45,154 nucleotides of DNA, from the NCBI RefSeq assembly GCF_024372725.1, contig NZ_VOUA01000032.1, positions 1 through 45,154 of the forward strand, read 5' to 3'. Within the stretch, counting starts at the first letter, position 1. The number at the start of each line of letters is the position of its first letter. The position numbers were made by a program, and so were the translations under genes. Below are positions 17,755 through 26,051 of the stretch, one piece after another. This DNA is from Methanosarcina sp. KYL-1. Its GTDB lineage: Archaea > Halobacteriota > Methanosarcinia > Methanosarcinales > Methanosarcinaceae. The notes below the pieces were generated by a model, which was not told the origin of the DNA, did no database searches, and worked only from the letters and a program-made list of their open reading frames with translations.

Positions 17755-18640
17755 GTACGTACCCCACATATTTTGAGGTCGGTTTTTTCCGGAGCAGGAT
17801 TTTTTTGCCTTCCCCCAGCCTCCTGAACCGGAGCCGGATCTTCCTGCTTGAGAGGGTATATCCGGCCATTTTCCACATCAGCCCTGCAAAGTACCTGGTA
17901 AATTTCCAGCTCCCGCCCATTGCTTCTACAAGCATTTTTATTTCTTCAAGGCCGGGAGAAGGCCTGAACTTCCTTACGGCAGCGTCTTTTAACCCCGCCC
18001 CCTCAAATCCTCTCCTCCACTCTTCAGGGGTGGGAAGGGAAAATGGAAGTCCCGTAATCTCAGCGAATATCTTCTCGGCGCGGTCGATTTCTTCGGAGGC
18101 TTTCGGAGGGATTTCCTCTTCCCTGTACATCTCGTTAATTCCCGCATAAGCCCCGGGTTTCAGGACCCTTTCGAATTCTTTAAAAGCCCTGTCCCTGTCC
18201 AGGAACTGGGAAACAAACTCGGTAATCACGGCGTCAAAGGCCCCGGCTTTGAAGGGCAGGGCATAGGCATCTCCCATCCCGAACTCCACCTTTCCTTCAA
18301 GTCCTTCTTTTCTGGCTCTTTCCTTTGCCTTTCTGACGGAAAGTTCTGCAATATCAACTCCGACCGCGGAACAGCCGGTTTTCTTTGCGAGGTAGCAAGC
18401 AGAAAAACCCTCTCCGCAGCCAACCATAAGCACTTTTTTGCTGCTGTCAATCCGGCAGAACTCAGCGAGCTTTCTGGTAGAACTCAGGCCTCCTATGTGG
18501 TAATAGGGCACCCCGAGGTAGCTCATGAAATCGTAATAGCCCAGGGCTTCGGCTTCTTTAACTGAAAGCTCCTGTCCGGGGAAGGAACCCCTTTCAGCTT
18601 TTACATCCGGTTTTTCCGGTTTTTCCAGGTTTTCTGGCAT
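17726..18640 (-). CDS. Class I SAM-dependent methyltransferase
   Basis: 304 residues. SAM motif I is VLMVGCGEGFSACYLA (~residues 80-95), followed by the acidic GVDIAE, GMGDAYALPF (motif II) and the post-motif LKPGAY. This is the UbiE/type-11 small-molecule methyltransferase fold. The hydrophilic N-terminus (PENLEKPEKPDVKAERG) and basic C-terminus are additions. GAGGG lies right before the ATG. It is 33 bp downstream of the aminotransferase gene in the same direction, so they are probably co-transcribed. The substrate is unknown. Confidence 0.85.
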   Translation of the reverse strand: MPENLEKPEKPDVKAERGSFPGQELSVKEAEALGYYDFMSYLGVPYYHIGGLSSTRKLAEFCRIDSSKKVLMVGCGEGFSACYLAKKTGCSAVGVDIAELSVRKAKERARKEGLEGKVEFGMGDAYALPFKAGAFDAVITEFVSQFLDRDRAFKEFERVLKPGAYAGINEMYREEEIPPKASEEIDRAEKIFAEITGLPFSLPTPEEWRRGFEGAGLKDAAVRKFRPSPGLEEIKMLVEAMGGSWKFTRYFAGLMWKMAGYTLSSRKIRLRFRRLGEGKKILLRKKPTSKYVGYVLATGKKSED

Positions 18641-18673
18641 CCCTCAACACCCCTGGATAATATTTCTCTTCAT

Positions 18674-19795
18674 TTATAAATTTTTCTCAATATATTTTTC
18701 AAATTCCTTCAGGGCTTCAGGCATATTTTTTCTCCCGAACCCTATCCTGAACTGCCTGCCCCCAATGTCGTACATTGTGCCCGGAAGGAGCAGAACTCCG
18801 TTTTTTTCCGCAAGATCGACGCAGAATTCTTCCACATCAATGTCAGGCCTGAGTTCGGGAAAAGCGATTGGCCCGGCTCCTGGCCTTATCCACTCGAAGA
18901 GCCCGGTGTGTTTCTCGAAAAATGCATCAAGGAGTTCAAGGTTCTTCCTTACGATTTCGAGGTTTCTTTCTATCAGGATTTCCCTGTGCCTGAGCGCAAG
19001 GGCGGCAAGGAATTCGCTCGGGGCACTGTTGCAGATGGTGGTAAAGTCCTTGAAAGCCGCAAGCCTCCGGAGCAGTTTCCGGTCTTTCGCCGCAATCCAC
19101 CCTATCCTCAGCCCCGGAAGCCCGAAGGTCTTGGACATGACGCCGAGAGACAGCCCTTTTTCGTAAAGGTCGGCCGCCGCAGGCAGCCTGTCCCGCGGGT
19201 CATACTCTAAGAAGCGGTACACCTCGTCCGAAAAGACGTAAAGCCCGTTTGCCTTTGCAATTTCCACGATTGCGTCGAATTCTTCCCCGGAAAACTGAAA
19301 GCCCGTAGGGTTGTGGGGGGAGTTGAGAATGATTGCCTTTGTGTTTTTGTTTTCACAAATGCTTTTTTTCAATAACCCTAAGTCCGGCCTCCACCAGTTT
19401 TCGGGCTTCATCTCCCATGTCGTAACCCTGCACCCGATAGCCTCCGCAACGGCGTAAAGGGACTGGTAGGCAGGGCACTGCACGATGATATGGTCTCCCG
19501 GCTCAAGCAGCACGTTCATGAATATAAAGATCCCTTCTTCAGCCCCTGAAAAGACAAGGACTTCTTCCGGTTTTACGTTATCATACAGTTTTGAGATTTC
19601 ATCCCTCAGTTCCGGGTTTCCCTGGGCTTCGGTATACCCGAGCCGCAAGTTTTTGAACTGCTCTTCGGCATTCTCTTCAAGGGCCAGGAGTTCGGCTACG
19701 GTGAAGGACTCGCAGTCTGAAGAGGAGAGCAGGTAGGGGGCGCTAAATTCGTATTTTGCAAAAAAGCGTTCAAGTTTGAAGTCCTTAATTCTCAT
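18674..19795 (-). CDS. Class I/II PLP-dependent aminotransferase
   Basis: 373 residues with the fold-type I signature: NSPHNPTG near residue 160, DEVYR near 195, the PLP-binding Lys in SKTFGLPGLRIGW near 225, and the C-terminal substrate Arg in QFRIGFGR. Length is standard. The closest general group is aspartate/aromatic aminotransferase-like; the substrate cannot be told. With the following methyltransferase it could form a two-step pathway acting on an amino acid or keto acid; that is inference. Confidence 0.88.
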   Translation of the reverse strand: MRIKDFKLERFFAKYEFSAPYLLSSSDCESFTVAELLALEENAEEQFKNLRLGYTEAQGNPELRDEISKLYDNVKPEEVLVFSGAEEGIFIFMNVLLEPGDHIIVQCPAYQSLYAVAEAIGCRVTTWEMKPENWWRPDLGLLKKSICENKNTKAIILNSPHNPTGFQFSGEEFDAIVEIAKANGLYVFSDEVYRFLEYDPRDRLPAAADLYEKGLSLGVMSKTFGLPGLRIGWIAAKDRKLLRRLAAFKDFTTICNSAPSEFLAALALRHREILIERNLEIVRKNLELLDAFFEKHTGLFEWIRPGAGPIAFPELRPDIDVEEFCVDLAEKNGVLLLPGTMYDIGGRQFRIGFGRKNMPEALKEFEKYIEKNL

Positions 19796-20015
19796 ATATT
19801 TTAGAGTGATTTTCCGGCTACTTATGAGTGACGGGGTGCAGGGATAAAGATGAAGGAAAGCTTAGGGACAGTACCTGAAAAGACATGTTCCTGGGACCTG
19901 GCCCACCTGCAGATGAACCGCATGCTGGAAACAACTTATTCGTATAAAAATTTCTCCTGTTTGGTTGCCCCTGAAAACCTTTTTCTGATTTGCTTCTCAG
20001 GTACCGGCTCTCTCA

Positions 20016-20041
20016 CCGGTCGTCTTTGACGACCGGCTTTT
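20016..20041 (+). terminator. Strong hairpin followed by T run
   Basis: A perfect 9-bp stem CCGGTCGTC/GACGACCGG with a TTT loop followed by CTTTTCC. It would end a forward transcript through the spacer, though no forward gene is certain here. Confidence 0.5.
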
Positions 20042-20314
20042 CCAGAGATTACATTGCATAAATAAAAATAGGTTTGAGTGACCGAAAAAGTATAGTAGGA
20101 TACCTAAAAAGGTCATTACAGTGACTGAAAATTAAGATGTAGAAAGCAGGATCTTGAAAGTAAGACGGTTCGAAAGTAATGTGTTGAAGGAGGGATCTCA
20201 AAATTAAGGTGTAGAAAACAGGACGTAGAAAACAGGCCGGAAAAATCAGAGTGAAAGGCTTTCTCTTCACCAGTTTATTTTGCAAGCAGCTTTTTTCAGT
20301 GAATTAGGAAAAGG

Positions 20315-20334
20315 CCGCCCGCTGAGGCGGGCGG
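20315..20334 (-). terminator. GC-rich hairpin downstream of the complex-I-like operon
   Basis: An 8-bp perfect stem CCGCCCGC/GCGGGCGG with a 4-nt loop, followed on the reverse strand by CCTTTTCC. It is a candidate terminator about 290 bp past the last operon gene. Confidence 0.45.
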
Positions 20335-20547
20335 TGAGAGCATGGAGAGCTATATGAGGATAAGACCTGACTTAATTGGGGTCAGGAATTAGGGGTCAAA
20401 AATTAGGGGTCAGGCATCGGGCACAAGCCGGCTTTTCCGGTAATAAAGCAGGATTTCTATGGAGGCTATATTCCGGCCGCATCCCGGTGATTTTGGAAGA
20501 GCTTACGGAAAAATTAGAAAACTGGGGTTTCAAACCCCGTTTTTCAA

Positions 20548-20637
20548 TTACTTTGAAGCCTGTTACTTTGAAGCCTGTTACTTTGAAGCCTGTTACTTTG
20601 AAGCCTGTTACTTTGAAGCCTGTTACTTTGAAGCCTG
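20548..20637. repeat. 15-bp tandem repeat duplicating the last codons and stop of a gene
   Basis: Six exact units; on the reverse strand the unit is CAGGCTTCAAAGTAA, which is the last four codons (Q-A-S-K) plus the stop of the small-subunit gene. The first unit is the real gene end; five more follow in frame. Confidence 0.95.
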
Positions 20638-21135
20638 CTTCATCAGTAAAAGCAATCCTTTCAAAATCTCTTTCGGGGAAGGAGGGTTTCCCGGGATCTT
20701 CATGTCCACGGGCAGGATCTTATCCACCCCTCCGAGTACGGCATAGGACCCCTTATAGATCCCCCCGTCGCAGGCGTCGTCTCCGACGGCTACCACAAAT
20801 TTGGGGGAGGGCATGGCGTCATAGGTCTTTTTCACGGCTTCGGCCATGTTTAGGGTGACTGCCCCTGTGACCAGCAGGACGTCGGCGTGCCGCGGGGATG
20901 CCACAAAGGAGACCCCGAACCTTTCGACATCATAGTACGGGGTGCCCAGGTTTGAGATTTCGATTTCCGTGGAGTTGTCGCTGCCCGAGTCCAGTTCTCG
21001 GATTGCAAGGCTTTTCCCGAAGACCTTCGGGATGGTTTTTTTGATTTCGGCTCCCAGGGCTTCGAGTTCTTCGTCCCGGAAGGCAAAATCCTCCGTCACT
21101 TTCGGGCGGAGGAAGAGGGAAAGCGGGTTTACCAC
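20623..21135 (-). CDS. NuoB/HyfI-like small subunit lacking all cluster cysteines
   Basis: 170 residues from a GTG start with GAGGT 7 nt upstream. It aligns by eye with hydrogenase-4/Ech small subunits (complex I NuoB): RHADVLLVTGAVT, MPSPKFVVAVGD and VDMKIPGNPPSPKEI are clear. In cluster-bearing relatives the four [4Fe-4S] ligands fall in GSCNGCD, GxCA and PGCPP; here they read GSDNSTE (Asp53, Thr56), GDDA (Asp120) and PGNPP (Asn150). The only Cys in the protein is Cys122, so the proximal (N2-type) cluster cannot form in the usual way. It is the last gene of the six-gene operon. Fold assignment is firm; loss of the cluster is read directly from the sequence. Confidence 0.88.
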   Translation of the reverse strand: MVNPLSLFLRPKVTEDFAFRDEELEALGAEIKKTIPKVFGKSLAIRELDSGSDNSTEIEISNLGTPYYDVERFGVSFVASPRHADVLLVTGAVTLNMAEAVKKTYDAMPSPKFVVAVGDDACDGGIYKGSYAVLGGVDKILPVDMKIPGNPPSPKEILKGLLLLMKQASK

Positions 21136-21152
21136 AATAAGACCTCACTGAA

Positions 21153-21206
21153 TTTCTTGCATTTCTTGCATTCTCTGCATTTCTTGCATTCTTTGCATGT
21201 CTCGCA
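21153..21206. repeat. 9-bp imperfect tandem repeat in an operon spacer
   Basis: Six units of TTTCTTGCA-like sequence fill the spacer between the large- and small-subunit genes, beginning about 38 bp past the large-subunit stop. Confidence 0.8.
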
Positions 21207-21243
21207 TTTTTTTCCGTATTCTTGCCTGTAATTTCTTCCGGGT

Positions 21244-22920
21244 TCAAAGATCGGTTCCTGCATATGACATGTTCAGGCTCTTGTTGATAACCGGGAAATC
21301 AGGGACGATGTTCCCGAGCACGGCATGTTCTATGGCCTGCCAGTTGCAGAAGGATGCGGTCCTTACCTTGTAGCGGTCAATACGCCCGTTTTTCAGGTAG
21401 ACCCAGTGCAGGTTCTGCCCCCTTGGAGACTCCACCAGGGCAATGGAGTAGCCGGAAGGACCGGAGTAGCCGGGCCTGACATCGGACCTGGCTTCTTCGC
21501 CTGCCGCAGGGCCGTTTTCCGCAAACACGGGGCCTGAAGGCATTTCTTCCAGCAGGCGTTTGATGAGCTTCACGGATGCCCGGATTTCGTCAGCTTTTAC
21601 CTCAAAGCGGGAGAGCACGTCTCCTCCTTTCTTCACCGAGGGCTCCGGGGATAAGCGCCTGTAAGCCCCGTAAGGCCGGTCAAGCCTCGTGTCGGCAGGG
21701 CACCCCGAGGCTTTTGCCAGGGGGCCTGTAAGGTTGAGAGGAGCAACAAGTTCTTTTTTTACCACTCCTGTTGTTGCAAACCTGTCGATTAAGGAGGAGG
21801 AGGACATCGCCCTTTCGAAAGCCGACTCAAAAGTCCGGGAAAACTTTGCAAGGAAGGGGGGAAGTTCTTCCAGGGCCGGACCGGATATGTCCTTTTTCAG
21901 CCCTCCGGGTACCATTATCCCCCGCAGGAACCTTGAGCCTGTGAGTTTTTCGTTCTGCCTGAACACCTCTTCCCTCAGGATGAAGAAGGGGCTTGCAACC
22001 AGGGAAAATCCTACGTCTACGGCCATGCCCGCAAGGTCTCCCAGCAGGGAGTAGACCCTTTCTAGCTCAAGCAGTACGGCCCGCAGGCATTCCGCCCTTT
22101 CGGGCACCGCAATCCCGGAGGCGCGTTCCACGGCCGTACAGAACCCAACGGCGTTGGCTGCACTTTCGTCCCCGCTTACGGCTTCGGCCAGGGGGACACA
22201 TTCTAAGGGGCTTTTTCCCTCAGCCAGTTTTTCTATGCCCCTGTGCTTGTAGAAGAGCCGGATTTCCAGGCTGAAGATGGGCTCTCCAATCACATTGAAC
22301 CTGAAGTGCCCGGGTTCGATGATCCCGGCATGGACAGGCCCTACAGCTACCTGGTAGACCCCTTCTCCTTTCGTTTCCCTGAAACGGTATTCTTCGGGGT
22401 TTTTTCCGGCTTCCGGTTTCCGAAGGCTTATAGGCCCGTTTTTGAAGGTTTTTTGCAGGGGGTGGAAGCCTTCGGGGTAGCACTCGTGCAAAAAGAGCCT
22501 TCTCGTGTCAAAGGCCCCGGAAAACTCCAGCCCGAAGCCGTCCCTTACTTCCCGTTCAAACCAGGAAGCCGAAGGGAAGATTTCCGCAACTGAAGACACT
22601 GCTCCATGAGCTGCTTTTCCTTCCCTGCCCGCTGCCCTGCCTGCTTCCCGCACCAGGACGAGGACATGTGCCCTCCCGGCTTTTTTGAAGGCGTAAAAGA
22701 GGGTAAAGCCGCTCTCTTTCTCAAAGGCTTCCGCGCAGAAGAGCCCGATGAGGCTGAACTTCTTCTCCGCAAGGGCTAAGGCTGCCCTTTCAAACCCGGC
22801 TTCGGAGAGCCGGACGTAGGCCTCGTCTGTGCGGGCGCTGAGCAGTTCGGGCTCTTCTCCTGCCATTCCCGAAATTTCCGAAAGCAAATCCATTGTATCC
22901 TTATTCTTTTTCATATCCAT
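21244..22920 (-). CDS. NuoCD/HyfG-like large subunit lacking the Ni-Fe cysteines
   Basis: 558 residues. The N-terminal ~170 residues are NuoC/30-kDa-like (FEREVRDGFGLEF, RRLFLHECYPEGFHPL); the rest is NuoD/hydrogenase large-subunit-like (GPVHAGIIEPGHFRF, RLFYKHRGIEKLAEG, VERASGI). In hydrogenases the two Ni-Fe motifs are CGIC and DPC-x-x-C; by eye these positions read SGDE (Ser249, Glu252) and NMSYAG (Ser552, Gly555), so no Ni-Fe site can form. The ATG at 22920 is chosen because GGGGG lies 8 nt upstream; the longer reading from 22953 overlaps the previous gene. This is the Ehr-like (energy-converting hydrogenase-related) situation. Confidence 0.88.
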   Translation of the reverse strand: MDMKKNKDTMDLLSEISGMAGEEPELLSARTDEAYVRLSEAGFERAALALAEKKFSLIGLFCAEAFEKESGFTLFYAFKKAGRAHVLVLVREAGRAAGREGKAAHGAVSSVAEIFPSASWFEREVRDGFGLEFSGAFDTRRLFLHECYPEGFHPLQKTFKNGPISLRKPEAGKNPEEYRFRETKGEGVYQVAVGPVHAGIIEPGHFRFNVIGEPIFSLEIRLFYKHRGIEKLAEGKSPLECVPLAEAVSGDESAANAVGFCTAVERASGIAVPERAECLRAVLLELERVYSLLGDLAGMAVDVGFSLVASPFFILREEVFRQNEKLTGSRFLRGIMVPGGLKKDISGPALEELPPFLAKFSRTFESAFERAMSSSSLIDRFATTGVVKKELVAPLNLTGPLAKASGCPADTRLDRPYGAYRRLSPEPSVKKGGDVLSRFEVKADEIRASVKLIKRLLEEMPSGPVFAENGPAAGEEARSDVRPGYSGPSGYSIALVESPRGQNLHWVYLKNGRIDRYKVRTASFCNWQAIEHAVLGNIVPDFPVINKSLNMSYAGTDL

Positions 22921-22933
22921 ATGCACTGCCCCC

Positions 22934-24430
22934 TTACACATATCCGAGTTCAAGGACTATCGCTTCAAGGAGTGCCCTGAGAGGTTCGGGGAACCAGAGG
23001 CCCAGGAGGAGGGCAAGGGCGAGCATGAAGACTGTTGGAATCCTCATCCCTGCCCTTACCACATAGGGGTCCTGAAGGCTTTTTTTCCGGTATCCTGTTT
23101 CTTTTCCGTGTCCCCCTTCGGAACCGTCTCCTTCCGCTGTTACCCTTGAGAAGGCTTTTAACAGGAAGTTCGCAAAGGAGGCGGCTGCCAGGATGAGCAG
23201 GAGCAGGACTGCCAGGGTCAGGTAGGAGGAAATTTCCGCGCTTTCCAGCAGGATGAAAAACTTTGCCGGGAAGAGCGGGAAAGGCGGCATGCCGACGATT
23301 GCGACGCTCCCGAGGATCAGGGTCCAGGCTGCGCGGGGCTGGAGTTTGAACACGTCCCTCATGTCTTCACGCATGTTGCTCCTGTACTGCCTGTGCAGGA
23401 TTCCTGCGGCAAAAAGCAGGGCTTCCTTGACCAGGACATGGACCAGCATGTAAAAGAGGGCCCAGAAGAGGGCAAGGGACGTCCCTACCCCGATTCCCAC
23501 AAGGAGGAGCCCCATGTGTTCCACACTTGAAAAGGCGATCAGCCTCTTAAGGTTCCTCTGCTGGAACATGCTGAAAGCAGCAAGGGCAATTGAAAACAGC
23601 CCTGCAGCAATGAGGATAAAAGAGGCCTGGGATGCGGCTTCGCTGACCCTGAGCAGGGCGTACATCCTGAGGATGCCGTAGATCCCGAGGTTCTGCATGA
23701 GCCCGGAAAGGATTGCGCTAACCGAAGGGGCCCTTGCATAGGCATCCGGAAGCCAGGTGTGGAAGGGTGCAACTCCTGCCTTTGCCCCGAAGCCTATGAA
23801 GGCGAAGGCAAAGCTTGTCAGGAGGAGGGCCGGGGAAAAGCCCGAGGCGTTTTCCATAAGTTCCGTCCAGGAAAGTGTCCCCTCCCCCAGCACCTGGGCC
23901 GAGAGGGTGAAGAGGAAGATCAGCCCCAGGAAGGCAAAGAGCATGGCTCCTGAGACTATGAAGACATACTTTAAGGCTGCGTCGATGTTCTCCCTTGCCG
24001 AAAGGATTGCCACAAGCACGGCTGCGCAGACCGTGGTGAGTTCCGCAAAGACCCAGAAGAGGGCAAGGTTGTCCGAAAAGAGTGCAGCTGTGGCCATAAC
24101 CAGCAGGAGGTTGAAAGCCAGGTAGAATAGCTTGAGGTTCTTCGGGTCGAGTTCCCCGGCTTCCATCAGGCTTTCAGTGTACCCTTTTGCGTAGAAGGCT
24201 GCTGCACAGAAGCCGACTGCCGTAATAAGTTCCACATAGAGGTTCAGGTGGTCCAGGTAGAGGGTCGGCCCGTACCTTACCGGAAGCTCGAGGGTTAGCA
24301 GGGCTGCACATGTCAGGGCAAGGTGGAAGAAAGCGTTTCCTGCGGCAAGGGCGTTCATGAGCCTGTGGGACTTCGGGATGAGGCCGAGGGTCAGGAATAC
24401 CCCCATTGCCAGCAGATAAAAGCGGATCAT
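22934..24430 (-). CDS. HyfF/NuoN-like antiporter subunit
   Basis: 498 residues, about 14 membrane helices. Proton-channel residues are recognisable: Glu130 in FAELTTV (TM5), Lys217 in GAKAGVAPFHTWLPDAYARAP (TM7), and Lys in HVLVKEALLF; the TM8 position holds Asn (MQNLGIYG) where NuoM has Lys. A C-terminal hydrophilic loop (EGDGSEGGHGKETGYRKK) precedes the last helix. The gene overlaps the upstream HyfE-like gene by ATGA, so translation is coupled. It would form one of two ion channels in the membrane arm. Confidence 0.87.
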   Translation of the reverse strand: MIRFYLLAMGVFLTLGLIPKSHRLMNALAAGNAFFHLALTCAALLTLELPVRYGPTLYLDHLNLYVELITAVGFCAAAFYAKGYTESLMEAGELDPKNLKLFYLAFNLLLVMATAALFSDNLALFWVFAELTTVCAAVLVAILSARENIDAALKYVFIVSGAMLFAFLGLIFLFTLSAQVLGEGTLSWTELMENASGFSPALLLTSFAFAFIGFGAKAGVAPFHTWLPDAYARAPSVSAILSGLMQNLGIYGILRMYALLRVSEAASQASFILIAAGLFSIALAAFSMFQQRNLKRLIAFSSVEHMGLLLVGIGVGTSLALFWALFYMLVHVLVKEALLFAAGILHRQYRSNMREDMRDVFKLQPRAAWTLILGSVAIVGMPPFPLFPAKFFILLESAEISSYLTLAVLLLLILAAASFANFLLKAFSRVTAEGDGSEGGHGKETGYRKKSLQDPYVVRAGMRIPTVFMLALALLLGLWFPEPLRALLEAIVLELGYV

Positions 24431-25113
24431 AGGGCTTCACCTCCGTTCCAGACCTGGAGTCTCCTTATTTTTTTCCTGTACTCCTCGATGCTGGAGTCCA
24501 GCCCCACGGCCAGGATAGAGGTCAGCAGGACCAGGATGATCAGGTCGATTATGATCAGGATTTCAAGGATGAAGGGAAGTTCCGTAACAAAGATTCCGAA
24601 CATCAGGACCCCGTTTTCCATGCTGAGGTAGCCGAGGGCTTTTGTGATGACCTTTCTCCGGCTGAACATGACAAGCATGCCCATGAGGGTCAGGGAAAGC
24701 CCTATGACCGCCCCGAAAAAGAAGAGCTTCGAGAGGGCAAAGGCTTCAAAGACCCTGGAGAGGAAGGCGTAGGAGAGCAGGATCAGGCCTATGCTCAGCA
24801 GGAGGGAGGTCGTGGGTTCGAGGTAGGTGAAGTTCAGGTCTCTGCTGATCTTGATCTTCTCCTCTATCCTTTTAATGAAATGGGGGATCAGGAGTACCTT
24901 GCTTGCCAGGGTCAGGCCTGCCAGCAGCAGGAGTTCGCTTTTTCCTTCCATAAGGTAGAGGAGGAAGGAAACCGCCGCAAGCAGGAAGGACTGGACGGTA
25001 TATGTAGTAAGGACGGAAGCAAGGCTGCGGGTGGAGATGATCAGGGCTGCACTGATCAGGACGAAGACGAAGAGGATCTTGATTACGCCTTCGAGGAAAA
25101 GGGGTTCAATCAT
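24427..25113 (-). CDS. HyfE-like membrane subunit
   Basis: 228 residues with about six or seven hydrophobic helices (starts MIEPLFLEGVIKILFVFVLI). The hydrophilic stretch HFIKRIEEKIKISRDLNF after helix 3 and the NuoK-like C-terminal half match HyfE of hydrogenase-4. ATGA overlaps join it to the genes on both sides. It has no cofactor motif. Confidence 0.82.
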   Translation of the reverse strand: MIEPLFLEGVIKILFVFVLISAALIISTRSLASVLTTYTVQSFLLAAVSFLLYLMEGKSELLLLAGLTLASKVLLIPHFIKRIEEKIKISRDLNFTYLEPTTSLLLSIGLILLSYAFLSRVFEAFALSKLFFFGAVIGLSLTLMGMLVMFSRRKVITKALGYLSMENGVLMFGIFVTELPFILEILIIIDLIILVLLTSILAVGLDSSIEEYRKKIRRLQVWNGGEAL

Positions 25114-26051
25114 GCAAACACCTCGATAAGGATGGTAAGGGCTGAAAAGAAAAACGCCATCATGTAAAAGGCGGGAAGCCTGAAGAGGCGCATTTTCGCA
25201 AGGGCCGATTCAAAGAGCCCGATTACCACGGCAAGCACCCCGGCCTTCAGGAGGAATAGCAGGGCTGATACCGCAATTTTTCCTGCATCGGCTTCCGCAC
25301 TGAGCCCGATTGGGAGGATCGTGTTGATCAGGACCCCCATCAGGAGGAGCTGTTTTATGGCATGGGCAAGCTCGAGCAGGGCCAGGTTTTTCCCGGTCTG
25401 TTCCAGGATCATGGCCTCGTTGATCATTGTGAGTTCAAGGTGGGTTGCCGGGTTGTCTACGGGGAGCCTTCCGGTCTCCACGATGAGGATGATGAAGAGG
25501 GAAATCGAGACCAGGACAAGGGTCGGGCTTGCGGGGAGGAGCGAGCCTGCGGTCAGGGCAAACATCTCGTGCAGGTTCAGGCTCTTGAGGACAAAAGCAA
25601 GCGCAGCAAAAGCAACAACCATCGTGGGCTCGATCACGGCTGCCAGGCTCATGGAGCGGGAACTGCCCATGCCCCCGAAAGCACTGCCTGCGTCAAGCCC
25701 GGAAAGTGCCGTAAAGAAACGTTCGAGAGCCAGGAGGTAGAGGAAGACAATAACGTTTCCGAATCCTCCTGCAGGCTCCGGGACAAAGATGAGGGGCACG
25801 AAGAGGGAGCAGGCCAGCAGGGCTGTCAGGTTGAGGCAGGGGGTGAGCCGCATGACCCAGGAAGAAGTCGGGGAATAGACGGCTTCCTTGTGCATGAGTT
25901 TTCTTAAGTCATAGTAGACCTGGAAAAGTTTCGGCCCTTTCCTCCCCTGGGCATAGGCCTTAACCTTCCGGATCAGGGCCATGTAGAGGGGAGCTGCAAG
26001 CAGGGCAAAGGCCGGGTTTAACAGGGCAAAGAGCAGGAATGACGTGTTCAT
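25110..26051 (-). CDS. HyfD/NuoH-like membrane subunit (HycD family)
   Basis: 313 residues, about eight helices. The family signature is clear: KAYAQGRKGPKLFQVYYDLRKLMHKE in the first loop (quoted in part) and TGRLPVDNPATHLELTMINEAM, with acidic residues of the E-channel kept. This subunit links the membrane arm to the peripheral subunits in hydrogenase-4 and complex I. It overlaps neighbours by ATGA at both ends. Confidence 0.88.
   Translation of the reverse strand: MNTSFLLFALLNPAFALLAAPLYMALIRKVKAYAQGRKGPKLFQVYYDLRKLMHKEAVYSPTSSWVMRLTPCLNLTALLACSLFVPLIFVPEPAGGFGNVIVFLYLLALERFFTALSGLDAGSAFGGMGSSRSMSLAAVIEPTMVVAFAALAFVLKSLNLHEMFALTAGSLLPASPTLVLVSISLFIILIVETGRLPVDNPATHLELTMINEAMILEQTGKNLALLELAHAIKQLLLMGVLINTILPIGLSAEADAGKIAVSALLFLLKAGVLAVVIGLFESALAKMRLFRLPAFYMMAFFFSALTILIEVFA

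Larger units (their letters stand above)
19796..20547. other. Spacer without a supported gene
   Basis: Contains a possible 59-codon forward reading frame at 19850-20029 (starts MKESLGTVPEK) with no clear ribosome-binding site, two hairpins (listed separately) and a 24-bp direct repeat at 20128 and 20200 (AAAATTAAG-R-TGTAGAAA type, two mismatches, 72 bp apart). I do not call a gene here. Confidence 0.5.

Noticed and set aside
19850-20029. 59-codon forward ORF
   Set aside because: No ribosome-binding site, no recognisable motif, and its end lies inside a hairpin.
20376-20858. Forward ORF with repeated TLKPV
   Set aside because: Product of the 15-bp tandem repeat, antisense to the small-subunit gene.
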